Assembly (NCBI GenBank): GCA_963823245.1
Contig: CAWGKQ010000010.1
Span: forward strand, 1 to 64,000
Length of the DNA: 64,000 nucleotides
Source of the DNA: JAWVFM01 sp963823245
GTDB lineage: Bacteria; Actinomycetota; Thermoleophilia; Solirubrobacterales; 70-9
Direction: 5' to 3'
In this document: positions 19,971 to 29,460 of the stretch, one piece after another
How the letters are laid out: every line of letters starts with the position of its first letter
Numbering within the stretch: position 1 is the stretch's first letter
Made by a program: the position numbers and the translations under genes
The notes under the pieces: generated by a model
Database searches by the model: none
What the model was told of the DNA's origin: nothing
Seen by the model: only the letters and a program-made list of their open reading frames with translations

Positions 19971-21413
19971 ATGACCGCAATGCCACGTGCGCTAGAGCCT
20001 GACTACCTGGTCGTCGGAGCCGGGGCGTCGGGGATGGCTTTCACCGACGCCCTGACCCGTCATGCGGACGTACAGGTCGCCCTGGTCGATCGCCGGCACG
20101 GGCCCGGCGGCCACTGGCTCGATGCGTACCCATTTGTGCGGCTGCACCAGGCGTCCTCGTTCTACGGTGTCGCCTCGACGGTGCTGGGCTCCGGATCGAT
20201 CCAGCGCGAAGGCCCCGAGGCCGGCCTGCACGAGCGGGCCAGCGCTGCAGAGATCTGCGCCTATTACCAGCGGGTGCTGAACGAGCAACTGGTGCCCTCG
20301 GGCCGGGTGGAGTTCCACCCGAACTGCGAGTACCTGGGTGACGGCTCGTTCGTCTCGCGCATCTCCGGGCAGCGTTACCAAGCCGGCCCGGATTGCCGGA
20401 TCGTCGACGCCCGCTACCTCGCCCCCGAGATCCCCGCGACCACCGAGCCGCCGTTCGGCGTCGCCGACGGGATCCGGGCGCTGGCGGTCAACGAGCTACC
20501 GGGGCTGGAGACCGCACCAGGGGAGTTCGTCATCGTCGGGTCCGGGAAGACGGCAACCGACGCCTGCGTCTGGCTGCTCGAAAGCGGTGTCGACCCGGAT
20601 TCCATCTGCTGGGTTCGCCCCCGCGAGCCGTGGATGTTCGACCGCGCGGTCGTCCAGCCCGACCCCGCCGTGTTCATCGGGATGGCTGCCAACGTCATGG
20701 AGGCGGCAAGCGCGGCCTCCTCCCCGGATGACCTCTTCCTGCGAATGGAAGCCGCAGGGATGATGCTCCGCATCGACCCCTCGCTGACGCCGACCATGGC
20801 GAAGACACCGACGCTTGCCCACTGGGAGCTCGACCTGTTGCGCAGCATCGAGCGCGTGGTCCGGCTCGGACACGTCCGTGGGATCGAGCGCGGGCGGATC
20901 GAGCTTGACGAGGGCGATGCCGCGATCGACAGGGACGCGGTGGTCGTCCACTGCGCCGCTTCCGGGCTGCAGTACCCGCCGCTGATCCCGATCTGGGGCG
21001 ACGAGGCGATCACGATTCAGCCGGTCAGGGCGGGCTTCCCCTGCCTGGCGGCGGCGCTGATCGGGTACGTGGAGGCAACCCGCGAAGATGACGCTGAGAA
21101 GAACCGGCTGGTCCTCCCGTCGCCGCTCTCGGACACACCAACCGACTGGGCGGTGATGCAGGTCCTGGGCGGCCGTGCATCACTCGCGTTTAGCGCCGCG
21201 CCCGACATCAAGGAGTGGGCCGACAGCGTGGCGCTGAACCCCGCGCGCGTCCCCCCCGGACTGGCCGTTGATGGCGATCTGGCGGCCGCCGCAGAGTGCT
21301 TCCGCACCGCCGTCGGCCCCGGGCTCGCGGCAATGGCCGAGCTCGCGGGCCTCGCCTCTCTCGATGGCGAACCCGGTAGGCCGTCCGGCTCCGAGGGTTC
21401 AAGAGCTCGATGA
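19971..21413 (+). CDS. FAD/NAD(P)-binding oxidoreductase (flavin monooxygenase-like)
   Basis: This 480-aa protein has two dinucleotide-binding motifs, YLVVGAGASGMAFTDAL near residue 12 (FAD) and FVIVGSGKTATDACVWLL near residue 185 (NAD(P)H). That is the layout of flavin-containing monooxygenases and related pyridine-nucleotide oxidoreductases. An intervening HGPGGHWLDAYPFVRLHQ segment also fits that group. The substrate is unknown. ATG 19971 is followed by a second ATG at 19980. The last 30 residues are polar. It starts about 85 nt beyond repeat copy B and is the first gene of the 15.4-kb repeat-flanked block. Confidence 0.83.
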   Translation: MTAMPRALEPDYLVVGAGASGMAFTDALTRHADVQVALVDRRHGPGGHWLDAYPFVRLHQASSFYGVASTVLGSGSIQREGPEAGLHERASAAEICAYYQRVLNEQLVPSGRVEFHPNCEYLGDGSFVSRISGQRYQAGPDCRIVDARYLAPEIPATTEPPFGVADGIRALAVNELPGLETAPGEFVIVGSGKTATDACVWLLESGVDPDSICWVRPREPWMFDRAVVQPDPAVFIGMAANVMEAASAASSPDDLFLRMEAAGMMLRIDPSLTPTMAKTPTLAHWELDLLRSIERVVRLGHVRGIERGRIELDEGDAAIDRDAVVVHCAASGLQYPPLIPIWGDEAITIQPVRAGFPCLAAALIGYVEATREDDAEKNRLVLPSPLSDTPTDWAVMQVLGGRASLAFSAAPDIKEWADSVALNPARVPPGLAVDGDLAAAAECFRTAVGPGLAAMAELAGLASLDGEPGRPSGSEGSRAR

Positions 21414-21538
21414 AGCCGGGGCGGGACGCGCGCGTGCGACGGCAGAATCGAGCGCGGCTTCGCGCTCAGAGGCGCTCTCAGGGTCGGAAGATCGCCGAGC
21501 TCCAGCGGGCCGTGAAGAATCTGGAGCGACGGCGTTAG
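21410..21538 (+). CDS. Possible 42-aa basic small ORF
   Basis: The ATG overlaps the stop of the oxidoreductase gene (ATGA). The product is highly basic and helical, beginning MKPGRDARVRRQNRARLRAQ and ending with ELQRAVKNLERRR. The overlap and codon pattern permit translational coupling, but there is no recognisable family and Arg-rich readings arise by chance in GC-rich DNA. About 227 bp after it, up to the convergent gene at 21766, show nothing I can support. Confidence 0.3.
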   Translation: MKPGRDARVRRQNRARLRAQRRSQGRKIAELQRAVKNLERRR

Positions 21539-21765
21539 TGACAACCGCGCGGGGCGGCCTTCGTCGCAGATGGAGGTCGTCCCGCTCGGTCTTCGGGAGC
21601 GAATGGGTGGGCCCGCTCCAGGACCTTGCTCAGTGTTTCTCCACTGACGCTTCAACACTGCACCGAGAGCGACGAGGTACCGATCGGGCACGGGTCAATG
21701 GGCTGGAACCTGAAACCGATCTTCAAGAAGAACTGACCGACGCACGTCTGCGTGCCGGCCGGCGC

Positions 21766-24700
21766 CTACCACCACTTCAGGCGGCCGAGGGCAGACAGCT
21801 CCCGGTGGGCGAGCCGCGCGGCATCAGAGATCAGGTCGGCAAGCCCGTGGACAGAGGCGATCCGCTCCGTCCACGCCACGCCGTTGGCGTGCGTGCCGGC
21901 GGCCGGCGCCGCGATCCGGCCGACCTCGTGGCCGACCTCGACGACCATGTCGAGCTCACCCACCAGCGCCAGTTGTGCCCGCTGGCTTGTCACGCCCAGC
22001 TCGTGCTCGATCGGGTGGCTATCGAGATTGTGGATCGTGAGATCCCAGTCGCGCTCGGAGCGCCGCATGACGAGGCGTTTGACGTCGACCGGCGCCTCGA
22101 CCACCGACTGGTAGCAGGCGCGGTTCCCGTCGGCGGCGTCGCGGAACTGCTTCAGGAACACCTGCCGCATCATCCGCCCGGCAAGCATGTCGTCGACCAG
22201 GGAGGAGGCGAGGCGGAGGCCCGGCAAGATGACCTCTCCCTGCCCGTCGCGCTCCAGCAGCCCGCTGGAGAGGTGTGCCGCCAGCCCGGCGACTCCCTCG
22301 ATCGTCTCGAGCCCACCCCGGTCGCTGCCCGGGCCGCTTGCCGTCAGCTCGAGGAAGGGATGCCAGGCCGCGCCCTCGTCGCGGCCGAAGTTGCCGCCGA
22401 AGGTCTCCATCCGCTGCTGCTCGCCGATGCCGTCGACAGGGTCGAAGCGGGCCATCGTCTTCGCGTAGCCGTAGGTCTCCCTGCCTCCCAGGTAGGACAT
22501 CGGGTTGTCCACGAACACGTATGGCAGGGCAAACCCGAGGCGATCGGCCTCGAAGACGTCGCCGCGGTCGTGGCCGGCGACGACCGGGACCCAGAAGGAG
22601 GCCATGATCTCCTGCACCGTGCCCCAGCGGTCGAAGGGCGATGCCATCGAGGAAACGTGCTCGAAGCCGCCGATCATCAACAGAACCTTGGAGCCAACCG
22701 CCCGGTAGTCGACGCCCGGCCCCGCCGGAATGTTGAGCAGGCGGTCGACCAGGTCGGCGATCCGTTCCTTGTCGCCCTCGAGCAGGAAGCTCCGCAGCTT
22801 GCCTCCGGTCGACAGGAACGGCCCGCCCGACGTGGCCCGGCCGCCGTATTCGACGTACGGCGGCAGCTGTGTCGCGTTCGGTTGCAGCCAGCCGTATTTC
22901 TCGCCGGTGATCGGCCGTTCGATGCCGATCAGAGAGCGGGCCGCCTGCATCCCGGAGATCGCCGCCGCCTCGACGCAGCCGCCGTCAATGCCGTTCTTGG
23001 TCCAGTCCCCGGCGAGAACCAGGTTCTCGAAGCCGGAGCGGTCCGAGGGCAGCCTGTGCTCGACCGAGCCCGCCGGGGTGAGGACGTAACGCTCCGAGCC
23101 GCTGAGGTTCGCCCTCCAATACTGGGATCCAAAACGCTCGGGCCCGCCGCGCTCCTCGGCGTCGGCCACCAGGTCCCACTCGAAGGGCGGTTCCGATCCG
23201 CTCCCCGCCCCGGGCCACAGAACGGATAGGTCGCGCTCGAGGAAGGAGACGGCGCCGGTGCGAACCCGCTCGCTCGCCTCTTCGGCGGTCTCGCCCTCGC
23301 GGTGACCGAGAACGCCGCAGAAGTAGCCGATCGACTCGACCGCGCCGTCGTCTCCCCAGGACTCGCGCGATAGCAGGTGACTCATGTCGCAGTAGGTGTC
23401 CATCGGCTCGACGTAGCAGCCGGCGACGGAGTTGGGGCTGTGAGCCCAGCCGAGGTCGGCGCTCGGCTTCTTCATCCAGAGCTGGAACGCCTGGGTCTGA
23501 ACCGTGACCGCGGTCTCGATCGCCTTGGCGAAGAGCTCGTCGACCTCGATCAGCTCGCCGCAGAGCGGGCGCAGGGCGCCGACCGGGATGCCGAGGACGA
23601 CCTCGTCGAAATCGACGCCGAGCCGGAGCGTGGCGGGCTCGCGGCCGAGTGGATTGGCCTCGCCTTCGAAGTCCACCCCCCGCTCCCGAAGCCGGTCGCC
23701 GTCCGGGAGCTGGTCCCAGATGGGCTCGCTCGGCCAGCAGGGCAAGCCCTCGACGTCGACGAGCGGTGCGTACTCCTCGCCGGCAACCTCGACCTGCTGC
23801 ACGAACTCGATCTCATCGACCCGCGCCGCATCCGCCGCGAGCCCCAGGTTCGTGACTGCGTGGAAGAACTCGAACCGAACGCCCCGCCGCTTCAGGACCT
23901 CGTAGAGGGGCGAGAAGACGGTGTCGCCCATGCCCGCCTGCATCTTGTACATCAGGTGACCGCGGAAGCTGAAGACGAGCCGCATCAGGTCGTTGGTGGC
24001 CGTCCCGGCCGCGACGTTGGCCTTGGAGATGTCGCCCTCGGGATAGCCGAAGGCGACGTCATAGACCGCGCGCAGCACCGGTGAGCGCTCCTCCGGGATG
24101 CGGCCTAGGGTCAGCTCCTTGGCGCCGTGCCGGCGGAGCCAGTCAGACCACTCCTCGCCGTTGATCGCGTCCCAGCCACGGTCCAGCACGCCGTCCTCGA
24201 CGACGCCGATCGCTGTGCTCGCGAGCAGGTCAAGGATCGTGAAGTAGAAGCGCAGGTCGGGATCGTCTTCGCAGCGCTCGGCAACGACATGGGCCCACAG
24301 CCAGTCGCGAAATCCCCCGAGCAAGCGCGACAGGAACCACGGGTGTCCGGCCTGCTCGGCGTGGCCGGCGTCGGTCTGGCGGGCACGGGTGCGAGCGAGT
24401 GAATGGGCCAGCTGGAGCAGATGCTCGGCGCCCGCGAGCTCGAGACGCAGCAGGTCGGCCGCGACCTCCCGCGCCAAATCCCCGAACCAGGCGGGGGTGA
24501 AATGAGCCGGGGGCTCGGCAGGCTTTAGATCGGGCCGCTCGGCGTCGAGCGTGCGCCAGCGGCCGAGCGCCCAGGCGCAGGCCGTATCGGCCATCTCCCA
24601 GAACGTGGGAAGCTCCGCGGCGTCGCCCGGACGCAGGTAGTTGCGCGGCACGTCGAACGCGTGGGCGTGCCAATCGCTGCCGATTCGGTCGTAGAGGACG

Positions 24701-25038
24701 AGCTGGTCGCAGCCCTTGAAGGCGTCGGTGAAGCCTGCGAGCGGAGCGCCCTTCGGCCGCCCGAGCTCCTCGTAGGCGTCGCGCATCAGCCGGAACGCGT
24801 TGTCGTAGAACCCGAACCAGAGGTGTAGCCCGTGCTCCTCGATCCGGTTGCCGTGTGCGGCGTTGCGGCCGCTCGCCCCCTTGCCACCGATGCGCCAGCC
24901 GAGCTGGTGGACCGTCACCTCGAAGCGGTCGCGCAACTCCGGCGTGGCGGTCAGCTCCCATGCAGCGGTGATGCCCCCGACGCCACCGCCGAGCACGGCC
25001 ACCCTTGTGCGACCATCGGACTGACCCCCGTCCGCCAC
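21766..25038 (-). CDS. FAD-dependent desaturase-like oxidoreductase fused to an acetoacetate-decarboxylase-like domain
   Basis: This is a 1090-aa, two-part protein. Residues 1 to about 700 form a phytoene-desaturase/amine-oxidase-like flavoprotein: VAVLGGGVGGITAAWEL near residue 13, a GWRIGGKGASGRN dinucleotide-end motif near 46, and the C-terminal FAD motif LVLAGDWTKNGIDGG near 675. Residues about 800-1080 resemble acetoacetate decarboxylase, including PYVFVDNPMSYLGGRETYGY then AK near 838-860; the GRE..G..K pattern supplies a candidate Schiff-base lysine. No frame break is visible between the parts, so the fusion looks real. The substrate is unknown, possibly an isoprenoid or lipid. Confidence 0.8.
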   Translation of the reverse strand: MADGGQSDGRTRVAVLGGGVGGITAAWELTATPELRDRFEVTVHQLGWRIGGKGASGRNAAHGNRIEEHGLHLWFGFYDNAFRLMRDAYEELGRPKGAPLAGFTDAFKGCDQLVLYDRIGSDWHAHAFDVPRNYLRPGDAAELPTFWEMADTACAWALGRWRTLDAERPDLKPAEPPAHFTPAWFGDLAREVAADLLRLELAGAEHLLQLAHSLARTRARQTDAGHAEQAGHPWFLSRLLGGFRDWLWAHVVAERCEDDPDLRFYFTILDLLASTAIGVVEDGVLDRGWDAINGEEWSDWLRRHGAKELTLGRIPEERSPVLRAVYDVAFGYPEGDISKANVAAGTATNDLMRLVFSFRGHLMYKMQAGMGDTVFSPLYEVLKRRGVRFEFFHAVTNLGLAADAARVDEIEFVQQVEVAGEEYAPLVDVEGLPCWPSEPIWDQLPDGDRLRERGVDFEGEANPLGREPATLRLGVDFDEVVLGIPVGALRPLCGELIEVDELFAKAIETAVTVQTQAFQLWMKKPSADLGWAHSPNSVAGCYVEPMDTYCDMSHLLSRESWGDDGAVESIGYFCGVLGHREGETAEEASERVRTGAVSFLERDLSVLWPGAGSGSEPPFEWDLVADAEERGGPERFGSQYWRANLSGSERYVLTPAGSVEHRLPSDRSGFENLVLAGDWTKNGIDGGCVEAAAISGMQAARSLIGIERPITGEKYGWLQPNATQLPPYVEYGGRATSGGPFLSTGGKLRSFLLEGDKERIADLVDRLLNIPAGPGVDYRAVGSKVLLMIGGFEHVSSMASPFDRWGTVQEIMASFWVPVVAGHDRGDVFEADRLGFALPYVFVDNPMSYLGGRETYGYAKTMARFDPVDGIGEQQRMETFGGNFGRDEGAAWHPFLELTASGPGSDRGGLETIEGVAGLAAHLSSGLLERDGQGEVILPGLRLASSLVDDMLAGRMMRQVFLKQFRDAADGNRACYQSVVEAPVDVKRLVMRRSERDWDLTIHNLDSHPIEHELGVTSQRAQLALVGELDMVVEVGHEVGRIAAPAAGTHANGVAWTERIASVHGLADLISDAARLAHRELSALGRLKWW

Positions 25039-25118
25039 GGGCCGATCCTAACTCGGTTGAGCCGTATTCTCCGGGGTCCCTGGCGGACGCGCACCGTGCT
25101 GCAATCATTCGGCACCGA

Positions 25119-25556
25119 ATGGGAGCGGCGGATGACAGCTCGGGCGGAGTCGGCGCACGTGAGGTCGAGCTCGTCCGGGCCGCTTATCAACGGTGGAACG
25201 AGGGCGACCTCGAGGCGCTCAGCGAGCTGATGGCCGAGGACGTCGTCTACCAGAACGCTCCGGAATGGCCGGGTCAGCGTGTGTATCGCGGGTCCGACAC
25301 GGTCATGCGATTCCTCCGCGACGAGGTCTTTGAGACGATTGCGCTCACCCCGGTCGAGGTGGTGGGAACCGAGGTTTTCGGGGACGAGATCCTGATCGAG
25401 CTCAACGTACGCACGCACGGCACCATCAGCGGCCTCGACCTGGCCAAATCGCGCCTCTTCCACGTGAGCCGCGTCAGCGGCGCGAAGGTGGTTCGCACCC
25501 GGGTCTACCTCGATGAGCAGCAGGCCATCGCCGCCGCTCGAACCGGCAGCGACTGA
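25119..25556 (+). CDS. SnoaL-like (NTF2-fold) protein
   Basis: This 145-aa protein has the SnoaL-like pattern: REVELVRAAYQRWNEGDLEA near the N-terminus, then LMAEDVVYQNAPEWPG, a central GSDTVMRFLRDE helix and the closing strand region. The family includes small enzymes and ligand-binding proteins of the NTF2 fold. ATG 25119 was chosen because the family helix starts soon after it; the frame is open further upstream into the divergent gene. It reads divergently from the FAD-decarboxylase fusion. Confidence 0.8.
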   Translation: MGAADDSSGGVGAREVELVRAAYQRWNEGDLEALSELMAEDVVYQNAPEWPGQRVYRGSDTVMRFLRDEVFETIALTPVEVVGTEVFGDEILIELNVRTHGTISGLDLAKSRLFHVSRVSGAKVVRTRVYLDEQQAIAAARTGSD

Positions 25557-25572
25557 AGCTTCTTCTGCAGGC

Positions 25573-25596
25573 GCCCGCTCCGGACGAGAAGCGGGC
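25573..25596 (+). terminator. Probable terminator hairpin
   Basis: There is a perfect 7-bp stem (GCCCGCT / AGCGGGC) with a 10-nt loop, starting 16 nt after the SnoaL-like stop. There is no downstream T run, which is common in high-GC actinobacteria. It lies between convergent genes and could serve both. Confidence 0.5.
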
Positions 25597-25621
25597 ACAC
25601 ATCACGGGCCCTGATTGACGG

Positions 25622-26665
25622 CTATCGCGCCTGGTTGTTGCAGGCAGCCTGACCTGCGTCCCTCAATGCCTCTGGTGGTGGTAGAGGAGGCGGTATCCGC
25701 CCGCTGCGGTTCGCCGCAATGTAGCTATGCGTCCCGGCTACGACGCGGCCGTGTTTATGTCTATAGAAGGGGAAATCGAGCCCCAGGCACGGGACAGCCG
25801 CGATCGTCAGCCGGGCCGGCTTTCTCAGGCTCTGCCCGGGGATCGACCTGGTATCCCAATCGGAGCTAACCCCGTCACCGGTGTTGAGATCAACTCCAAG
25901 TTGATGCCATGTGGCCGAGGTGCGTCGTCCCGGCCGATTCTCGTAGTAGGCGGCGAATCCGACCTCGGTCGTGTTCGGCGCGGCCGCCGTGATTTCGATC
26001 GGGCCTTTGAGCCTGTGCTCGAGGGGTGCGGTGATCTCCGGCCGCGCGGGTTCCGGTTCTCCCGGGCACCGCCTGAAGGGGAGGCTGTTCGGCGCAGGCG
26101 CGGCGCGGATGTCGGCGCCGGGAATGTAGCCGGGGTGGAAGTCGCCGAGCGCGTAAAACCAGACCGGATCTGGATCGTGGAAGCGCCAATGGACCTTCGG
26201 CTCGCCGATGCAATAGCTGGTGAACTGCAACTCACAACCGGAGGGGTAGCGCAATAGCACATGCGCGGAGAGGTTCGGATCCGACCGAAGAAGGGCGTAG
26301 CCCAAGCCCACTTGAGCGACGAACCCGTGCAGGGCGTGATCGGGTGGCTGTGGCGGACAGTTGACGATCGCGCCCTCCTGGGGCGGGCCGTCGCTAAGAA
26401 GGGCATCGACGTTCAACTTGCCACCGCCGATCGCAACAACCGCCCCGAAGGTCGCGAAAACCGCGACCAGGGTCTTGGGCCCCTGGACGCCGAAGATCGC
26501 CAGAGCCGAGATGGCGCAGAGCACCAGCGCCACCGCTCCGATCGACGACCGGGAGAGCTCATCCCGCCACCAATGCAGCGACACCAAATAAGCACCAACG
26601 ATGATCACCGCCCAGATCCCGACCATCCAGGCAAGCGGCTTAGCATGGCTTCGAATCGCCGCCAA
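25622..26665 (-). CDS. Membrane-anchored protein of unknown function (347 aa)
   Basis: Three hydrophobic segments lie near residues 12-30, 41-61 and 64-80. They are followed by a long soluble region of about 265 residues with several cysteines (NCPPQPP, SGCELQF, YCIGEPKVHW, FRRCPGEPE, VPCLGLDF) that may form disulfides outside the cell. There is no recognisable domain. The GC content and codon usage look slightly less extreme than in the core genes. It shares the divergent spacer at 26666-27000 with the C1 peptidase gene. Confidence 0.65.
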   Translation of the reverse strand: MAAIRSHAKPLAWMVGIWAVIIVGAYLVSLHWWRDELSRSSIGAVALVLCAISALAIFGVQGPKTLVAVFATFGAVVAIGGGKLNVDALLSDGPPQEGAIVNCPPQPPDHALHGFVAQVGLGYALLRSDPNLSAHVLLRYPSGCELQFTSYCIGEPKVHWRFHDPDPVWFYALGDFHPGYIPGADIRAAPAPNSLPFRRCPGEPEPARPEITAPLEHRLKGPIEITAAAPNTTEVGFAAYYENRPGRRTSATWHQLGVDLNTGDGVSSDWDTRSIPGQSLRKPARLTIAAVPCLGLDFPFYRHKHGRVVAGTHSYIAANRSGRIPPPLPPPEALRDAGQAACNNQAR

Positions 26666-27000
26666 TAGTTGTTTCAGGCCGTCGGCCCTCCTCCCGCCGC
26701 CATCCTCGCCGCCAGGCGGGCTATCCCCGGCGATGGTGCTCTCCCTGAGGTCTTAGATTCGCCGCCATTCCTTAACGCCTCTCCATCCCTTGGCGCCCTC
26801 CGGCGTGCGTTCCTACCTTAACGCGATCGAGGACGTCTCTCACGAAGGAGAACGGATCCTCGGCCTCGGCCTCGCCGATGCTTCCGCCACGAAGCGAACC
26901 TGCTGCCTTGACGTAGGAGGCGAGCTGTGGGAGGGTGGAGGCAGCAGTGGATGACGGGCCCGCGGGGACCGTCCCGGGCCCTTACCCCAGGAGGTCAGAC
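26666..27000. other. Divergent intergenic spacer
   Basis: These 335 bp without a supported gene separate the minus-strand membrane protein from the peptidase operon. On the minus strand the sequence gcgttaagga/gcgttaaggt occurs twice, about 46 bp apart (26777 and 26821 area), which could be a regulator site. A GGGCCC-bounded inverted repeat lies at about 26957-26982, just before the peptidase ribosome binding site. I cannot assign promoters. Confidence 0.4.
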
Positions 27001-27766
27001 ATGCCTCGAAAGATTCAGGGCTACGGGTGGACGCCGGATCTTCCCGACGGTCGCGATCTGCTCTACGGCGCACCCGTGGAGGTTGTCGACCGCCCTTCCT
27101 CGGCGTGCCGACCTGCGAAAGCAATGCCCTGCGGTCTACGACCAGGGCCAGCTCGGAAGCTGCACCGCCAACGCGATCGGCGCCGCTCTCGAGTTCGATC
27201 AGATCCAACAGAAGCAGCGGAGCCCGTTCACCCCCTCGCGCCTTTTCATCTACTTCAACGAACGAAAGATGGAGGGAACGATCGAGTCTGACTCCGGCGC
27301 CCAGATTCGCGACGGGGTAAAGAGCGTCGCCCAGCAGGGTGCCTGCAAAGAGAAGACTTGGCCCTATGAGATCGACAAATTCCGCGACCCGCCGCCGAAG
27401 GCCGGATACGAGGAGGCAGAAAAGCATCAGGCGATCCGCTACCTGCGCCTGACACAGACGCTCAGCCAGCTGAAGGGATGCCTCGCCGACGGCTATCCGT
27501 TCGTCTTCGGCTTCGTCGTCTACGAGAGCTTCGAGAGCCAGGATGTGGCGAAGAGCGGCCATGCTCAGCTTCCGAGGGCAAGGGAGAAGCAGATCGGCGG
27601 TCACGCCGTCCTCGCCGTCGGTTACGACGAGGCCAACCAATGGTTCATCGTCCGAAACTCCTGGGGGACGAGCTGGGGGATGCGCGGCTACTTCACGCTT
27701 CCCTATCCCTATCTGCTCCAGGCGACCCTGTCCAGCGACTTCTGGACGATCCGTTCGGTCGAGTAG
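27001..27766 (+). CDS. C1 (papain-like) cysteine peptidase, one frameshift
   Basis: ATG 27001 has a strong AGGAGG site 7-8 nt upstream and reads MPRKIQGYGWTPDLPDGRDL, the usual start of this bacterial C1A group. Near 27093 (a C run) the frame moves by one. The remainder carries the catalytic region YDQGQLGSCTANAIGAAL (Gln and Cys), the histidine in GGHAVLAVGYDEANQWFIV and the asparagine in RNSWGTSWGMRGYF. There is no signal peptide. With the shift repaired, length is about 254 aa, normal for the group. It is the first gene of a hydrolase operon with PLD- and PLC-like genes. Whether the gene is dead or the sequence wrong cannot be told here. Confidence 0.82.
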
Positions 27767-27831
27767 CAATAGCCCAGACCCAGACGACCAAAGAGGGCCT
27801 CACCGTCGCTGCCCATCGCGGTGACGGCGCG

Positions 27832-29460
27832 GTGATGCTGGCCTTCGACTTGTCAGACGAGCAAACGAGCGATCTGGCGGGCTTCGCGATCGAGCGCACG
27901 CCTCCAAGCGGCGAGCCACAGATGCTCTTGAACCGCCTGAGCTTCGAGCAGTCGATCACCGCCGACACCACGCCCGAGCAGCGGGTCTGGACGCCAACTG
28001 ACCGGGCTCCGATCCAGAAGTTCCGCTGGACCGACTTCCCTCCCGACGTCCAGCCGGGAACTTTCGGCTATCGGGTAACGGCGATGCGCTTCAAATCGGC
28101 GGGCAGCGATGAGCTCGAGCCCGGAGCCTCGGCTGAGGTCGGGATCGACATCATCGACGAGGGCTACGACAACTTCGAGCTCGGCTTCACCCGCGGCTAT
28201 CTCTCCTCCCAGGCCTACGCCGAGAAGTTTCAGAACGCTCCCATCGCGCCGGCCCCGGCCAGCATCGACTTCCCGACCGACGAATATCAAGAGCGCTGGC
28301 AGTGGCTCGGCTTCCACGCCCGCAAGCTCGTCTACGCCTTCCTCGACGAGGTCGTCTCCGATGACGGCTTGAGCCTCGACGTCTTCGCCTACGACCTAAA
28401 CGAGCCCGACGTGATCCGCCGCTTCGCGGCCCTCGGCCCCCGCCTTCGCCTCTACCTCGATGACTCCTCGCTCCACGTCAAACCGGGAGCGCTCGAGCTT
28501 GACGCTCACCAGAAGCTCGCGGCCTCGGCTGGCGCCGACCACCTCAAGACCGGCCACTTCTCGCGCTTCAGCCACGACAAGATCCTGATCCAGCGCCGCG
28601 GTGACACCGCGGTCAAGGTTCTGAGCGGCTCAGCCAACTTCTCGGCCCGCGGCCTCTACGTCCAAGCCAACAACGTCTTCGTCTTCGACGAACCTCAACT
28701 CACCGACCTCTACTCGAAGGTCTTCAACCAGATCTGGGACGAAGCGCACGGCTTCTCCTCAAGCGACCTCGCCGGCAAGTGGTTCGACATCGTCGCCGAT
28801 GAGCTGCCGCGGACCGGCGTTTGCTTCTCGCCCCATCGCGACCCTTCGGTCTCGCTCAACCGCGTTGCGGAAGCGATCCGTGGGGCTGCGAGCTCGGTCC
28901 TCTTCTCAGTCATGGAGCTCGAGGGCGGCGGCGACATCTTGGCCGAGATTCATAGGCTGCCCGAGCGCGACCTCTACGCCTTCGGCACCACGCAGTCGGT
29001 GAGCGGCGCCCTCGCCGTCACCTCGCCGGGCCACCCCTCAGTCGCCGTCCCGTTCGCCTACCTGCACGACAAGGTCCCGGCTCCGTTCAAGGCCGAGATC
29101 AGCGGCGGCGCCGGACAAGTGATCCACAACAAGTTCGTCGTTGTCGACTTCAACGACGCCGCGCCGATGGTCTTCACGGGCTCCTCCAATCTGGCCGAGG
29201 GCGGCGAGCACGAAAACGGCGACAACCTGGTCTGCTTCTCCGATCCCGCCGTCGCCGAGACCTACGCCGTCGAGGCGATCCGCCTGATCGATCACTACCG
29301 CTTCCGGGCGGTGCAGCGAGCGGCCACCGCCGCCGAGCCGCTGGCGCTCAAGACTCGAGCCGAGGACTGGGTGCCTCCCTATTACGACCCGGCCGACGAT
29401 CGCTATCGCGAGCGGACCCTGCTCGTCAAGACTCCGGCCGACGCCGGCGGAGGGAGCTGA
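27832..29460 (+). CDS. Phospholipase D-like protein with two HKD motifs
   Basis: Two HxK(x4)D-type catalytic motifs are present: FSHDKILIQRRGD followed by LSGSANFS, and IHNKFVVVDFND followed by FTGSSNLAEGGEHENGDN. That is the PLD superfamily dyad. An N-terminal beta-domain (FDLSDEQTSDLAGFAIERT) precedes them. The first standard start is GTG 27832 or ATG 27835, yet domain-like sequence (GLTVAAHRGDGA) begins before it with only ATA 27769 available. The true N-terminus may therefore be longer, or a base is wrong near 27766. No signal peptide is visible. The stop overlaps the ATG of the PLC-like gene. Confidence 0.82.
   Translation: MMLAFDLSDEQTSDLAGFAIERTPPSGEPQMLLNRLSFEQSITADTTPEQRVWTPTDRAPIQKFRWTDFPPDVQPGTFGYRVTAMRFKSAGSDELEPGASAEVGIDIIDEGYDNFELGFTRGYLSSQAYAEKFQNAPIAPAPASIDFPTDEYQERWQWLGFHARKLVYAFLDEVVSDDGLSLDVFAYDLNEPDVIRRFAALGPRLRLYLDDSSLHVKPGALELDAHQKLAASAGADHLKTGHFSRFSHDKILIQRRGDTAVKVLSGSANFSARGLYVQANNVFVFDEPQLTDLYSKVFNQIWDEAHGFSSSDLAGKWFDIVADELPRTGVCFSPHRDPSVSLNRVAEAIRGAASSVLFSVMELEGGGDILAEIHRLPERDLYAFGTTQSVSGALAVTSPGHPSVAVPFAYLHDKVPAPFKAEISGGAGQVIHNKFVVVDFNDAAPMVFTGSSNLAEGGEHENGDNLVCFSDPAVAETYAVEAIRLIDHYRFRAVQRAATAAEPLALKTRAEDWVPPYYDPADDRYRERTLLVKTPADAGGGS

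Noticed and set aside
27478..27831. N-terminal extension of the PLD-like gene into the peptidase gene
   Set aside because: It is an Arg-rich shadow of the peptidase; protein-like sequence begins only after about 27766.
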